Shown piece by piece: positions 8,868-17,137 of a stretch of DNA of 64,000 nucleotides (position 1 is the first letter of the stretch; the number at the start of each line of letters is the position of its first letter). The notes below the pieces were generated by a model. That model was not told where the DNA came from and did not search any database. It saw only the letters and a program-made list of their open reading frames with translations. The position numbers were made by a program, and so were the translations under genes. Source of the DNA: Desulfosarcina widdelii (GTDB taxonomy: Bacteria > Desulfobacterota > Desulfobacteria > Desulfobacterales > Desulfosarcinaceae); the NCBI RefSeq assembly GCF_009688965.1, contig NZ_AP021875.1, forward strand, positions 2,604,001 through 2,668,000. The letters are read 5' to 3'.

Positions 8868-9728
8868 TCACCATCCGAATAATCCCTTGGGACGCAGCAG
8901 GACAACGACCAGGTAAAGCCCGAATACCGCGACATACTTGAATACCGGCGCAATGTAGAAACCGGCCAGCGCCTCTACCAGGCCGATGAGCAGGGCTGCC
9001 AGCAGGGTGCCGGAAATACTCCCGAACCCGCCCATGGCCACGATGACGAAAGCGATCAGACCGAACAGGGTGCCCACCTCCGGATGGACGGCCAGGTGGG
9101 AGGGCAACAGACCGCCGGCGATGCCGACGCAGGCGCCGCCCAGCCCGAAAACCAGCAGGTAGATCCGTTCGGTGTCGATCCCCATGAGTTCGGCGGCCTC
9201 CTTGTCCATGGCCGTTGCCTGAATAGCCCAGCCCAGCCGCGTGCGGCTCATCAGCAGGTACACGCACCCCACCACCGCCATGGAGACGATGCCGATCACC
9301 AGCTGGGGCACCGGCAGGATCAATCCGGCCAGGGTCAGCGTTTTGCCGCCCAGCCAGGTATCGGACAACAGCCGGAAGTTGGGGGAAAAGCGGTTCAGGC
9401 AGACGTTCTTCAACACCATGGAGAGCCCGAAGGTCGCCAAAAGCGCCGACATGGCCGATTTGCCGATGGTGTGTTTAATGATCAGCCGGTAGGTCAAGGC
9501 TCCGACGATAAACACGAAGGCCCCGGCGGCAACCATCGAAATCAGGGGGTCCACCCGCAGGATAAAACCCAGCCAGTAGCTGACGTACATGGCCACCATG
9601 AGAAATTCTCCATGGGCGAAATTGATCACGTCCATGACCCCGAAGATGATTCCCAGGCCGACGGCCACCAGGGCATAGAGCATCCCGCTCATCAGGCCGT
9701 CCAGCAGTACTTGCATGAAAGTGGTCAT
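8868..9728 (-). CDS. livH: Branched-chain amino acid ABC transporter, permease LivH
   Basis: The protein has 286 residues and about eight hydrophobic segments. LivH hallmarks are YALVAVGLGIIFGVMDVINF with the following AHGEF, the motif AIQATAMDKEAAELMGID, and FVIVAMGGFGSISGTL in the coupling region. It is the first permease gene and follows livK across a 238-base gap. That gap holds a long hairpin repeat, which may alter expression of the permease/ATPase genes relative to the binding protein. Confidence 0.95.
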   Translation of the reverse strand: MTTFMQVLLDGLMSGMLYALVAVGLGIIFGVMDVINFAHGEFLMVAMYVSYWLGFILRVDPLISMVAAGAFVFIVGALTYRLIIKHTIGKSAMSALLATFGLSMVLKNVCLNRFSPNFRLLSDTWLGGKTLTLAGLILPVPQLVIGIVSMAVVGCVYLLMSRTRLGWAIQATAMDKEAAELMGIDTERIYLLVFGLGGACVGIAGGLLPSHLAVHPEVGTLFGLIAFVIVAMGGFGSISGTLLAALLIGLVEALAGFYIAPVFKYVAVFGLYLVVVLLRPKGLFGW

Positions 9729-9770
9729 CGCTTCACTTGTTTTGATGAATTCTCAAAAAGCCGCATTTCC

Positions 9771-9894
9771 GTCGGATTCGTACAAAGCCCGAGATCAAGG
9801 CTTGCGAGTCGTGAGGAACGAGGCGTACTTGGCGTATGCTGTAGTGACGAAAGATGAAGCGTAACGCCGATATCGGGTTTTGTACGAATTCGAC
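9771..9894. repeat. Long-stem hairpin repeat element between livK and livH (copy A)
   Basis: Arms 9771-9796 and 9869-9894 are inverted repeats matching at 23 of 26 positions. Two of the three differences would be G-U wobbles in RNA written from the plus strand. The ~72-base core holds AGGAA, TTGGCGTA, ACGA and AACGCCG in that order. The element at 30333-30416 has the same order of core motifs with unrelated arms. It lies in the transcribed intercistronic gap of the liv operon. Confidence 0.7.
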
Positions 9895-9966
9895 GGTTAA
9901 GGTTCCCGGCCGGCAGCCCCGGACCCGGACTACCGGCCTTTTGGGAGCCAGATGATTCAAACGGGC

Positions 9967-11229
9967 TTACCGGGCAGTCCAGGCTGCCATGGGAAAAACG
10001 ACTTCTGTGTCGGCCAGGTCGGTCGGATAGATGCGCTTGTAGGAGCCTCCCTGGAGCTGGGTAATCAGGCTCTTGGCCTTGATGTTCTGGCCGCCAGGTG
10101 CAAAAGCGACCTCCCCACCCAGGGAAAGCGGAGATTTCCAGGTATCGGCATGCAGGGCTTCAGCCACGACTTTATAGTCCAGGGTCCCGGCCTTTTCGAT
10201 GGCCTGGGCCAGCACGAACATGGCCACGGCTTCCTGGATGCTGTCGCTGTCAAACGGCACGCTTGGATTGGTTTTCTGTTTGTAGATTTTCTCGACGGCA
10301 GCCACGGCGGGCATCAGTTCGGCAAACTCGGGAGAATATCCGGTCCCGCCCATGAAGTAGTTGGCGTCATCGCCCAACTGTTTGGTGATGACCGGATCCT
10401 GGTAACCGGTGCAGTAGTTCAAGGCCGCCTGGGGCAGCCATTCCATCTGCTTCATGGTGCGCACCCACAGGGTGTAGTCGCCGCCCAGGCAGGCGCCGAA
10501 AACGACATCCGGATTTTTGGCCTTGAGGGTCTGCACCTCGCTGTTCAAGTTGGTGGCGCCGGGGCTGAAAGCCACGTCGGCGACGACTTCGAATCCGCCT
10601 GCTGCGGCGGCCGCCTTGCCTTCGTCGGCGGCATGCTTGCCGAACTCACTGTTCTCGTAAATCAGTCCCACGGTTTTAAGATTCGCCTTTTTCATCTTTT
10701 CGAGCCAGTGCATCACCTCGACGAACTCCAGGGACTCGGTCTGGTCGGTGGGCGCCATGCGGAAAAAATAGCTGAATCCCCGCTGGGTCAGGGCAGCCGA
10801 ACTGGAGCAGCCGCACATGAACAGCTTTTTCTTGCGTTCGGCAACGAAACTGGCCGGCTTGGTCACCGCACTGTTGTAGCAGCCGATAATGGCGTACACC
10901 CCCTCCTGGTTGAACAGCCGCTCCGCCTCGGCTTTGCCCACGTCGGGCTTTCCCTGATGATCGGCGTGCACCAGCTCGATGCGGGTGCCATCCAGGATTC
11001 CTTCCTGTCCGGCCAGCGGGACCTGAATATCCGGGTAGCTGTTGTTGATCACTTCCACGGCCGTTGCCACCGAGGCCTGGCAGCGCTGGCCGGCCAGGGC
11101 ACACGAACCGGTCAGGGGAAAAAGCGTGCCGATCTTGATGACCTTGTCCGCGGCCGTGGCAGGGATGGAAATGCAGAGACTTGAAATGCCGATGACGACT
11201 GCAGCAAACAGAAAACCTCCTCTTCTCAT
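9967..11229 (-). CDS. livK: Branched-chain amino acid ABC transporter, substrate-binding protein
   Basis: This periplasmic binding protein has 420 residues. ATG 11229 is chosen because AAGGAGAG sits upstream and a clean signal peptide follows (FLFAAVVIGISSLCIS, then a PATAAD cleavage region). The mature protein starts with VIKIGTLFPLTGSCALAGQ, typical of the type-1 periplasmic binding fold used by Liv systems, and continues with IELVHADHQGKPD and AIIGCYNSAVT. The exact ligand could be a branched-chain amino acid, another amino acid, or a short amide; sequence alone does not say. It is the first gene of the operon. Confidence 0.93.
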   Translation of the reverse strand: MRRGGFLFAAVVIGISSLCISIPATAADKVIKIGTLFPLTGSCALAGQRCQASVATAVEVINNSYPDIQVPLAGQEGILDGTRIELVHADHQGKPDVGKAEAERLFNQEGVYAIIGCYNSAVTKPASFVAERKKKLFMCGCSSSAALTQRGFSYFFRMAPTDQTESLEFVEVMHWLEKMKKANLKTVGLIYENSEFGKHAADEGKAAAAAGGFEVVADVAFSPGATNLNSEVQTLKAKNPDVVFGACLGGDYTLWVRTMKQMEWLPQAALNYCTGYQDPVITKQLGDDANYFMGGTGYSPEFAELMPAVAAVEKIYKQKTNPSVPFDSDSIQEAVAMFVLAQAIEKAGTLDYKVVAEALHADTWKSPLSLGGEVAFAPGGQNIKAKSLITQLQGGSYKRIYPTDLADTEVVFPMAAWTAR

Positions 11230-11285
11230 GATCTCTCTCCTTATAAAATCGGTTGGATGGAAATGACAGCAACACAAAGAGGCTT

Positions 11286-11301
11286 AGCGAAGGTCGTGCC
11301 A
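11286..11301 (-). promoter_or_regulatory. Candidate sigma-54 (-24/-12) promoter for livK
   Basis: On the minus strand the sequence reads TGGCACGACCTTCGCT. It matches TGGCACG-N4-TTGCW at every defined position except one (T to C in the -12 box), with correct GG-to-GC spacing. Transcription would start about 45 bases before the livK ATG. No enhancer-binding activator gene is in the window. Confidence 0.55.
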
Positions 11302-11412
11302 CCCCATGGAAGCACCTTCAACAAGGACCTAATTGTTATTTAATCAATAAGTTAGAAGAAATGGGGATGCATTTTTGTACCGTTACGACAGGGGATGGGT
11401 GTGTCCACGGCT

Positions 11413-11427
11413 TTTACACGGTGTAAA
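11413..11427. promoter_or_regulatory. Perfect palindrome, candidate TetR operator
   Basis: TTTACACGGTGTAAA is a perfect 7+1+7 inverted repeat in the 350-base gap between livK and tetR, 152 bases before the tetR start. TetR-type regulators commonly bind such palindromes near their own gene. The rest of the gap (11230-11579) shows only the sigma-54-like site. Confidence 0.4.
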
Positions 11428-11579
11428 CGAACAGTACCCACCCAAACGAAGTTTTTCAAATTTCGCGGACTGGACAACCGGTTTGGTGAAAGTGAGCGGA
11501 GAAGTCAGGCCTCGCCATTTGACATATCCAGATGTACCGGTTATGTCCGCTTGAGACTGACAAGATAAAAAGGAAATCC

Positions 11580-12221
11580 ATGGGCCGACGGCCAAAATCG
11601 CAAGAGGAGATCGAGGACTTCAAGAACAAGCTTCTTGACGTTACCTTACGGCTGATCACCCAAGACGGATATGAAGGTTTCAGTATCCGGAAATTGGGAC
11701 CCGAGGTCGGGATTGCCCCCAAAACGGTCTATAACTATTTCAGAAGCAAAGAGGAAATTTACCTCCATATTATTACCAAGGGCTTTGAGCTTTTATATGA
11801 AGCGCTTTCGAAACACACCCGCCAGGAGGAAGATCCCTTTAAAAAGCTTGAAGCGATTGCCGCCGCATACATCTGCTTCGGTCTCGAGCAATCCAACTAT
11901 TACGATCTGATGTTTACCTGGCATGTCCCCAAATACAACGATTTTAAGGGAACGGAATTGGAGCCCCTGGCGTTTACGGAATTGCAGACCGCCTTGAAAT
12001 CGTTCGATCTTCTACTGCAAACGGTTGAACAGCTTGCCCAGCGATATGGTTGCATTCCAAAAGAAGATGCCCGGGTGCAGGCCATCCAGTTGCTTGCATC
12101 CATCCACGGCATTGTCGCACTGAAAAACAGCACCATTCTCGATTATGTTCATGATGACGTAGACGCAATCATCGGTCCTTTGCTGAAAGGCATTCTCAAG
12201 CCATTCCGCCCCATGGATTAA
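11580..12221 (+). CDS. TetR family transcriptional regulator
   Basis: This 213-residue cytoplasmic repressor-like protein starts at ATG 11580 after AAAAAGGAA. The N-terminal helix-turn-helix is clear: LLDVTLRLITQDGYEGFSI, then VGIAPKTVYNYFRSKEEIY. The C-terminal domain (TetR_C-like, with FGLEQSNYYDLMF) would bind a small ligand and dimerise. It lies upstream of, and in the same direction as, the SCP2/glycyl-radical genes, so it is the natural candidate to control them. The liv operon is divergent on the other side and could also be a target. Confidence 0.9.
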   Translation: MGRRPKSQEEIEDFKNKLLDVTLRLITQDGYEGFSIRKLGPEVGIAPKTVYNYFRSKEEIYLHIITKGFELLYEALSKHTRQEEDPFKKLEAIAAAYICFGLEQSNYYDLMFTWHVPKYNDFKGTELEPLAFTELQTALKSFDLLLQTVEQLAQRYGCIPKEDARVQAIQLLASIHGIVALKNSTILDYVHDDVDAIIGPLLKGILKPFRPMD

Positions 12222-12449
12222 ACGGATTGTGCAGGTCACTGCTTTCATCTCTGCTTACGATTGGCCATCCTAAAAAAGTACCCGTCCACCGGGTTGAAAT
12301 GCCCAATGTGCCGCAACAGCCTGATCTGTAGTCGTTCACAGGGCGCCGCAGATGTGAGGCGCCGGGAACGCAGACGGTTGGGTCAACCTTCAGTGCCCGG
12401 GAACAAAGCAGATGCGGTACCCTGTGAAAGCTTACCTAAAAAACGCTTG

Positions 12450-12496
12450 ACTTTACCATGAACGGTGCTACGGTGAAATTAATGTAACGCCGTTAC
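12450..12496 (+). promoter_or_regulatory. Putative promoter region with palindrome upstream of SCP2/GRE cassette
   Basis: The 306-base gap 12222-12527 holds no convincing gene. Near its end a TTGACT-like -35 (about 12450) is followed, 16 bases on, by TACGGT, a poor -10. Downstream lies a perfect palindrome GTAACGCCGTTAC (12484-12496), 31 bases before the SCP2 start. The palindrome is a plausible operator for the upstream TetR protein. The half-site CGTTAC also occurs near 11381-11387, before tetR. Confidence 0.4.
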
Positions 12497-12527
12497 CCAA
12501 ATATCCTTCCTGTGAAAGAAAAGCGAA

Positions 12528-12893
12528 ATGAAGTTCAATTTATTGCTTTATGTTCTTTCCGTAAAATTGAAAAGGGCTGCAAAGAAGAATGCCCGCTTCA
12601 TGAAATTCATCCGAGACAAAAAACTGAAACTCGGCATCCGAACGGCCGATGGGAAATCCGGCCGTCAATATACGTTTTCGAAGGGCAAAATTTTATCCGG
12701 GTCGGGGCTGCCGGAAGATCCCGATTTCGTCATGGTCTGGTCCGATGCGGACACGGCCTTCAAAACGATGTCCAGCACCAACGAAGAGGCGGCGGTTGCC
12801 GCTCTGACCGAAAAGAAGCTCCAGGTGGAAGGCGATCTCAAGGCGTTCATGTGGTTTTCCAGGGCCATTGATATCATGATGGGAAAAGCCTGA
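12528..12893 (+). CDS. SCP2 sterol-carrier-like protein
   Basis: This 121-residue protein has the SCP2 pattern: a basic N-terminus, LGIRTADGKSGRQYTFSKG, the DPDFVMVWSDADTAFKTM segment, and a C-terminal LQVEGDLKAFMWF with hydrophobic helix. SCP2 folds bind hydrophobic ligands such as fatty acyl chains or sterols in a tunnel. It ends 36 bases before the glycyl radical enzyme start, in the same direction, so the two are almost certainly co-transcribed. This suggests that the enzyme's substrate or product is hydrophobic, which is inference. The ribosome site is weak. Confidence 0.75.
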   Translation: MKFNLLLYVLSVKLKRAAKKNARFMKFIRDKKLKLGIRTADGKSGRQYTFSKGKILSGSGLPEDPDFVMVWSDADTAFKTMSSTNEEAAVAALTEKKLQVEGDLKAFMWFSRAIDIMMGKA

Positions 12894-12929
12894 AAGCCTG
12901 TTTGAGAAATCTGAATCAGGGAGGGGAAG

Positions 12930-15464
12930 ATGGAAGCCGTTACAGCAAAAATAAATGGTGAAGAAAAACCGATCGGCCTGGAGCCGTTTGACAAGGAATG
13001 GCCGGTTGGCGAATCCGCCATGACGGAAAACCCTTCCCCTTTTCCGCGCATCAACCGGTTCCGGAAATTCGCCTGGGACATGGAGTTTACCGTCGATCAC
13101 CAACGGGCCTGCCTGGTCACCGAGGCCTACCGCGAAAACGAGGACAAACCCCAGATCGTCAAATGCGCCCTGGCGTTAAAGCATGTACTGGCGAATGTCC
13201 CCATAACGATTTATAAAGACGAGCTGATCGTTGGGGAAATGGCGGCGCCCATCAAGTCCGCGCCCATATTTCCTGAATTTTCCTACAACTGGGTCATGGA
13301 TGAGATGAAAAATCATCCCTGGAAAGACCGGCTGCACGACAATTACTATATCACCAAGGACGCCGAAAAAAAGCTGACTGCGCTCGAGAGCTACTGGAAG
13401 GGCAATACGGTAGAAGAGAAAATCATCGCCCGGCTGTCCGAGGACGAAAAGAAGGGAACCAACCTGGGACGGGGGCTCTATCTTCTGAATCTTTACATGT
13501 TCGGCGGCGTGGGACATTTGCAGGCCAACTACGAGAAGCTTTTTGCCCTGGGCTATGACGGGATCAGAAAACAGGTGCAAAAAAAGTTGTTGTCCCTCGA
13601 TCCAACCTTTCCGCAAGATCTGGCCAAAAGGGACTTCTACCAGGCGGAACTGATTGCCCTCGACGCCGCAACCAAGTATCTGAAACGCTACGCCGCCCTG
13701 GCCCGCGACATGGCCAAAAATGAGCGGGACGAATCCTGGAAACGGGAGCTGCTGAAGATCGCGGACAATTGCGACTGGGTGTCCGAAAGCCCGCCGAGGA
13801 CGTTCTGGGAAGCATTGCAGCTCTGGTTCATGGCCACCACCATTTTACTGATCGAATCCAACGGCCATTCCGTATCCTTCGGCCGGTTCGACCAGTACAT
13901 GTATCCGTTCTATCGCCGCGATATCGAAAGCGGCGAAACAACCAAGGAAGAGATCCAGGAACTGATCGAGATCATCTTCATCAAGGATTTGTGGTGGACC
14001 AAGCTCCGGGACCGGCTGACGGTAATCCCCAACTCCGGCCGGGGCATGGGGGGAGACAGCCTGACCGTCGGTGGCGTGGACAAGGACGGCAACGACGCCA
14101 CCAACGATTTAAGCTATATGGTCCTCGATGCCCATGCCCACACCCGTTCGGGTGTTCCCTGGCTGGCGGTTCGCTTTCACAAAAACACGCCTTGGGAGTT
14201 CAAGGTCAAAACCATCAACAACATCCGCATCGGCACCGGGCAGCCCAAACTGTTCAACGACGAAGCGGCCATACCGGCATCCCTGAAAGCCGGACGGACC
14301 CTGGAGGACTCCCGCAACTATCACGTGGTGGGATGCGTGGAGATCGATGCCGGCGGCAAGGAGTACGGCTGGCACGATTCGGCATATTTCAATATCGCCA
14401 AGGTGCTTGAACTGGCCATCAACGACGGCCGCTGCATCGGCTGCGGTGCCCACTGCCCCAAATGGGACGACTGCGGCGGTGCGGGAAAACGCCTGGGACC
14501 CAGAACCGGCAGCCTGGCCGATTTCAAATCCTTCGACGAGGTAAAAACCAGCTACGACCGGCAGATGAAATACTGGGTGGATCAGATGATCGCCGGCACG
14601 GAGATCATGGACCTGGTGCACCAGCAGCTCAAGCCCCTGCCCTATCTTTCGCTGCTCACGGACGACTGCATCGAGCGGGGCTTAGACGTGACGGCCGGCG
14701 GTGCGGTCTACAATTTCACCGGTCCCCAGGCGGTCGGGGTCGGTACGGTGGCGGACGGGTTTGCCACGATCAGGCAACTGGTGTTTGAAGAGAACAAGGC
14801 AACCGGCAGGGATCTTCTGGATGCCTGCGAGAAAAACTGGAATGGATACGAGGCCCTGTATGCCCTGGTGAACAGCAAAAAAGTCCACCATTACGGCAAT
14901 GACGACGATTATGCGGACGAACTGGCGAAATTCGGCGTCGATACCTACTGCAAATATGTGGAGGGCCGCCCCAATTCCCGAGGCGGGACCTATCTTCCGG
15001 GCGTGTACTCCGTTTCCGCCAATGTCGGCCTCGGCCTGGTGCAATGGGCGTCCGTGGACGGCCGCAAGGCCATGGAGCCGGTATCCGACTGCCTGGGCCC
15101 TGTCCACACCCAGGCCGGGTCCCATGACATCAAAGGCCCCACGGCCATCGCAAAATCCGTGACCAAGCTGGATCACGTCCGGGCCGGCAACGGGACCCTG
15201 CTGAACTGGAAGTTCACCCCCGAATGCCTGAAAGGCGATGTCGGCAGGGACAACCTCATCTCTTTGATGGATGTCTATTTCGAGAGAAAAGGGATGCACA
15301 GCCAGTTCAACGTCGTCAGCAGGGAGACCCTTGAGGATGCCCTGGTCAACCCGGAGAAATACAAGGACCTGCTCGTCCGGGTGGCCGGATACAGTGCCTT
15401 TTTTGTCGAGCTGAGCAAGCCGTTGCAATACGATATTCTGGGCCGAACGGAGCTTTCCATGTAA
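12930..15464 (+). CDS. Glycyl radical enzyme, dehydratase/lyase-like, unassigned substrate
   Basis: The 844-residue enzyme starts at ATG 12930 after GGGAGGGGAAG. Its glycyl-radical loop is VRVAGYSAFF, with the radical glycine at residue 820, close to the C-terminus as in all known family members. The thiyl-radical cysteine is Cys469 in GCVEI. Glu471 supplies the C-x-E pair typical of eliminating or decarboxylating members (diol dehydratases, choline lyase, hydroxyproline dehydratase, arylacetate decarboxylases). Pyruvate formate-lyase instead has two adjacent cysteines. A Cys-rich insert, C502-x2-C505-x3-C509-x5-C515, follows the catalytic loop and could bind a metal. The substrate cannot be named from sequence. 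The enzyme must act anaerobically and needs the activase at 15643. Confidence 0.93.
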   Translation: MEAVTAKINGEEKPIGLEPFDKEWPVGESAMTENPSPFPRINRFRKFAWDMEFTVDHQRACLVTEAYRENEDKPQIVKCALALKHVLANVPITIYKDELIVGEMAAPIKSAPIFPEFSYNWVMDEMKNHPWKDRLHDNYYITKDAEKKLTALESYWKGNTVEEKIIARLSEDEKKGTNLGRGLYLLNLYMFGGVGHLQANYEKLFALGYDGIRKQVQKKLLSLDPTFPQDLAKRDFYQAELIALDAATKYLKRYAALARDMAKNERDESWKRELLKIADNCDWVSESPPRTFWEALQLWFMATTILLIESNGHSVSFGRFDQYMYPFYRRDIESGETTKEEIQELIEIIFIKDLWWTKLRDRLTVIPNSGRGMGGDSLTVGGVDKDGNDATNDLSYMVLDAHAHTRSGVPWLAVRFHKNTPWEFKVKTINNIRIGTGQPKLFNDEAAIPASLKAGRTLEDSRNYHVVGCVEIDAGGKEYGWHDSAYFNIAKVLELAINDGRCIGCGAHCPKWDDCGGAGKRLGPRTGSLADFKSFDEVKTSYDRQMKYWVDQMIAGTEIMDLVHQQLKPLPYLSLLTDDCIERGLDVTAGGAVYNFTGPQAVGVGTVADGFATIRQLVFEENKATGRDLLDACEKNWNGYEALYALVNSKKVHHYGNDDDYADELAKFGVDTYCKYVEGRPNSRGGTYLPGVYSVSANVGLGLVQWASVDGRKAMEPVSDCLGPVHTQAGSHDIKGPTAIAKSVTKLDHVRAGNGTLLNWKFTPECLKGDVGRDNLISLMDVYFERKGMHSQFNVVSRETLEDALVNPEKYKDLLVRVAGYSAFFVELSKPLQYDILGRTELSM

Positions 15465-15520
15465 CATGCCGTTTTCCTTTTTATGGTTCTCCGAAAAATT
15501 CAAACGGAGCGTAGCGAAGA

Positions 15521-15555
15521 TCCGGAATCCAGGAAGATCCCTGGATGCCTCCGGA
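15521..15555. repeat. Inverted-repeat remnant between the enzyme and its activase
   Basis: Arms TCCGGAATCCAGG and CCTGGATGCCTCCGGA form an inverted repeat with a 6-base loop. The wording (TCCGGAATCCAGG, CTGGAT) matches parts of the 27099-27180 element, so it is likely a degraded or related copy inserted in the 178-base intergenic gap. Confidence 0.5.
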
Positions 15556-15642
15556 TGGGGTCCGGGGCAGGCTAATCAAGTTCTGCATGACGAGCATGGG
15601 ACGATTTGCGAGTCCATCTTTTTAAACTTTTTAGAAGCGACA

Positions 15643-16677
15643 ATGAGCAACCCGCCAGACAGTCCCACTCTCCACGAAGACGCACAGCCACGGCATGCGC
15701 ATGGAGAAGATCAGTCCGAGAAACACGGTCTGGTTTTCAATATCCAGCATTTTACCATCCATGACGGGCCGGGCATCCGCACGGAAGTCTTTTTGAAGGG
15801 ATGCGCGCTGAGCTGCAAATGGTGCAGCAACCCGGAAAGCATCAGCGCCAGGCAGGAGCCCGGCGTATACGCCTCACGCTGCATCGGCATCGACAAATGC
15901 GGGTATTGCCTCAAGGTTTGCAGCCAGTGCGACCAGGGGGTTTTTCTCAGCCATGACAACAAAATTACCGGGATCGATCCGAGGCTTTGCACCGGATGCA
16001 TGCAGTGTGCGGATGAGTGTCCGGCCGATGCCATTGTGGTCTGGGGCAACAAAATGTCCGTCGAGGAGGTGATGGCCGAAATATTGGACGATCTGCCCTT
16101 TTACGAAAAATCGGGGGGCGGGGTTACGATTTCAGGTGGAGACCCGTTGATCCAGTGGCCGTTTACCCTGAAAATCCTGAAACAATGCCGGCACCACCAG
16201 ATCCATACCTGCGTCGAAACCGAGCTTTACTGCAATCCGTCCATCCTGGACGCCATCTATCCCCATACCGATCTTGTCATTACCGACATCAAGCATATGA
16301 ATTCCGACAGACATCGGCAATACACCGGGGTGGAGAACGCTCGGATTCTCGACAACATCTGCAAGACCGTCGAAATGGGAAAGGCGCTGATCATCCGCAT
16401 ACCGGTCATCCCCGGACACAACGACAGCCACGAAAATATCCGGGAAACCGCAACATTCATATCGGAGGAACTATCCAACCAAGTGATGCAGGTTCAACTG
16501 CTCCCCTACCGTCCTTTAGGGCTTGAAAAATACGCATCCTTGAATCGGAGTTATCCTCTTTCTGATCTGCAAGCCTATGATATTCGGAAACAAAAAAAAG
16601 AGCTGGACCATCTGGTTGAATTGATGTGCCTGCAAGGCGTTCCCGCTGTTGTCGGCAGCAGCACTCAAATTGTGTAA
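15643..16677 (+). CDS. Glycyl radical enzyme activase (radical SAM)
   Basis: The protein has 344 residues from ATG 15643; upstream codons are repeat-derived and were excluded. It installs the glycyl radical on the enzyme encoded upstream, using S-adenosylmethionine and a [4Fe-4S] cluster. The radical SAM motif is CALSCKWC (C-x3-C-x2-C) in GCALSCKWCSNPES, and the substrate-recognition TIHDGPGIRTEVFLKG precedes it. Two further ferredoxin-like Cys clusters follow (CIGIDKCGYCLKVC and CTGCMQCADECPADA), as in activases of dehydratase-type enzymes but not of pyruvate formate-lyase. GGVTISGGDPL is also typical. The partner pairing is inferred from adjacency. Confidence 0.93.
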   Translation: MSNPPDSPTLHEDAQPRHAHGEDQSEKHGLVFNIQHFTIHDGPGIRTEVFLKGCALSCKWCSNPESISARQEPGVYASRCIGIDKCGYCLKVCSQCDQGVFLSHDNKITGIDPRLCTGCMQCADECPADAIVVWGNKMSVEEVMAEILDDLPFYEKSGGGVTISGGDPLIQWPFTLKILKQCRHHQIHTCVETELYCNPSILDAIYPHTDLVITDIKHMNSDRHRQYTGVENARILDNICKTVEMGKALIIRIPVIPGHNDSHENIRETATFISEELSNQVMQVQLLPYRPLGLEKYASLNRSYPLSDLQAYDIRKQKKELDHLVELMCLQGVPAVVGSSTQIV

Positions 16678-16932
16678 GGAACGTAGGTTTTCAACATTAA
16701 AGAGGGTCGATCAAGACCTTTTTAGCTGCTTATTTTAGCTCTTTCTTCTAAACCTCAAGTTTATTGCAGGCGAGCCCATTTCATTGAAGGATAGTACAGG
16801 TTTCAGAGCAGCCCGGTTTCGTCGGATAGCCTGTACAAATCTTGAATCCCACAAAAATTGCGGAGGGGCTGCCAAAGGGCATCTATCACAACGATTGACA
16901 GGGATCGCGGACGCAAGGTACTCTCAATGAAC

Positions 16933-17006
16933 TACCCCGCAGCAGAACTGACGGGGTATCAAAACAGCTCTAACTGTGCCTGTTGAATATTCGAAGCAAA
17001 GCTTCG
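16933..17006. repeat. Two adjacent perfect hairpins after activase
   Basis: The 460-base gap 16678-17137 has no gene. It contains TACCCCG/CGGGGTA arms (16933-16939 and 16952-16958), then CGAAGC/GCTTCG with an AAA loop (16992-17006). Neither has a following U-run, so they are not ordinary terminators. They lie at the junction with the AT-rich island and may be remnants of a mobile element. Confidence 0.45.
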
Positions 17007-17137
17007 GGGAATTTAACTCCAAGGGATTAAACGTCTTTCAACATAACTTGGTTTTGCTTGATTTTGGCTGAAAATTATATTGGATAGATAGGATATGCCC
17101 CTTGAATTGCACTATCTATATCTGAAATGAAGTTCCT

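Noticed and set aside
9952..11184. 410-residue plus-strand frame opposite livK
   Set aside because: It is His/Gly-rich without family features; livK on the other strand has a signal peptide and a known fold.
12261..12461. 66-residue plus-strand frame in the gap before SCP2
   Set aside because: It contains a CPMCRN-like pair but no ribosome site and no coding character; the gap more likely holds the promoter.
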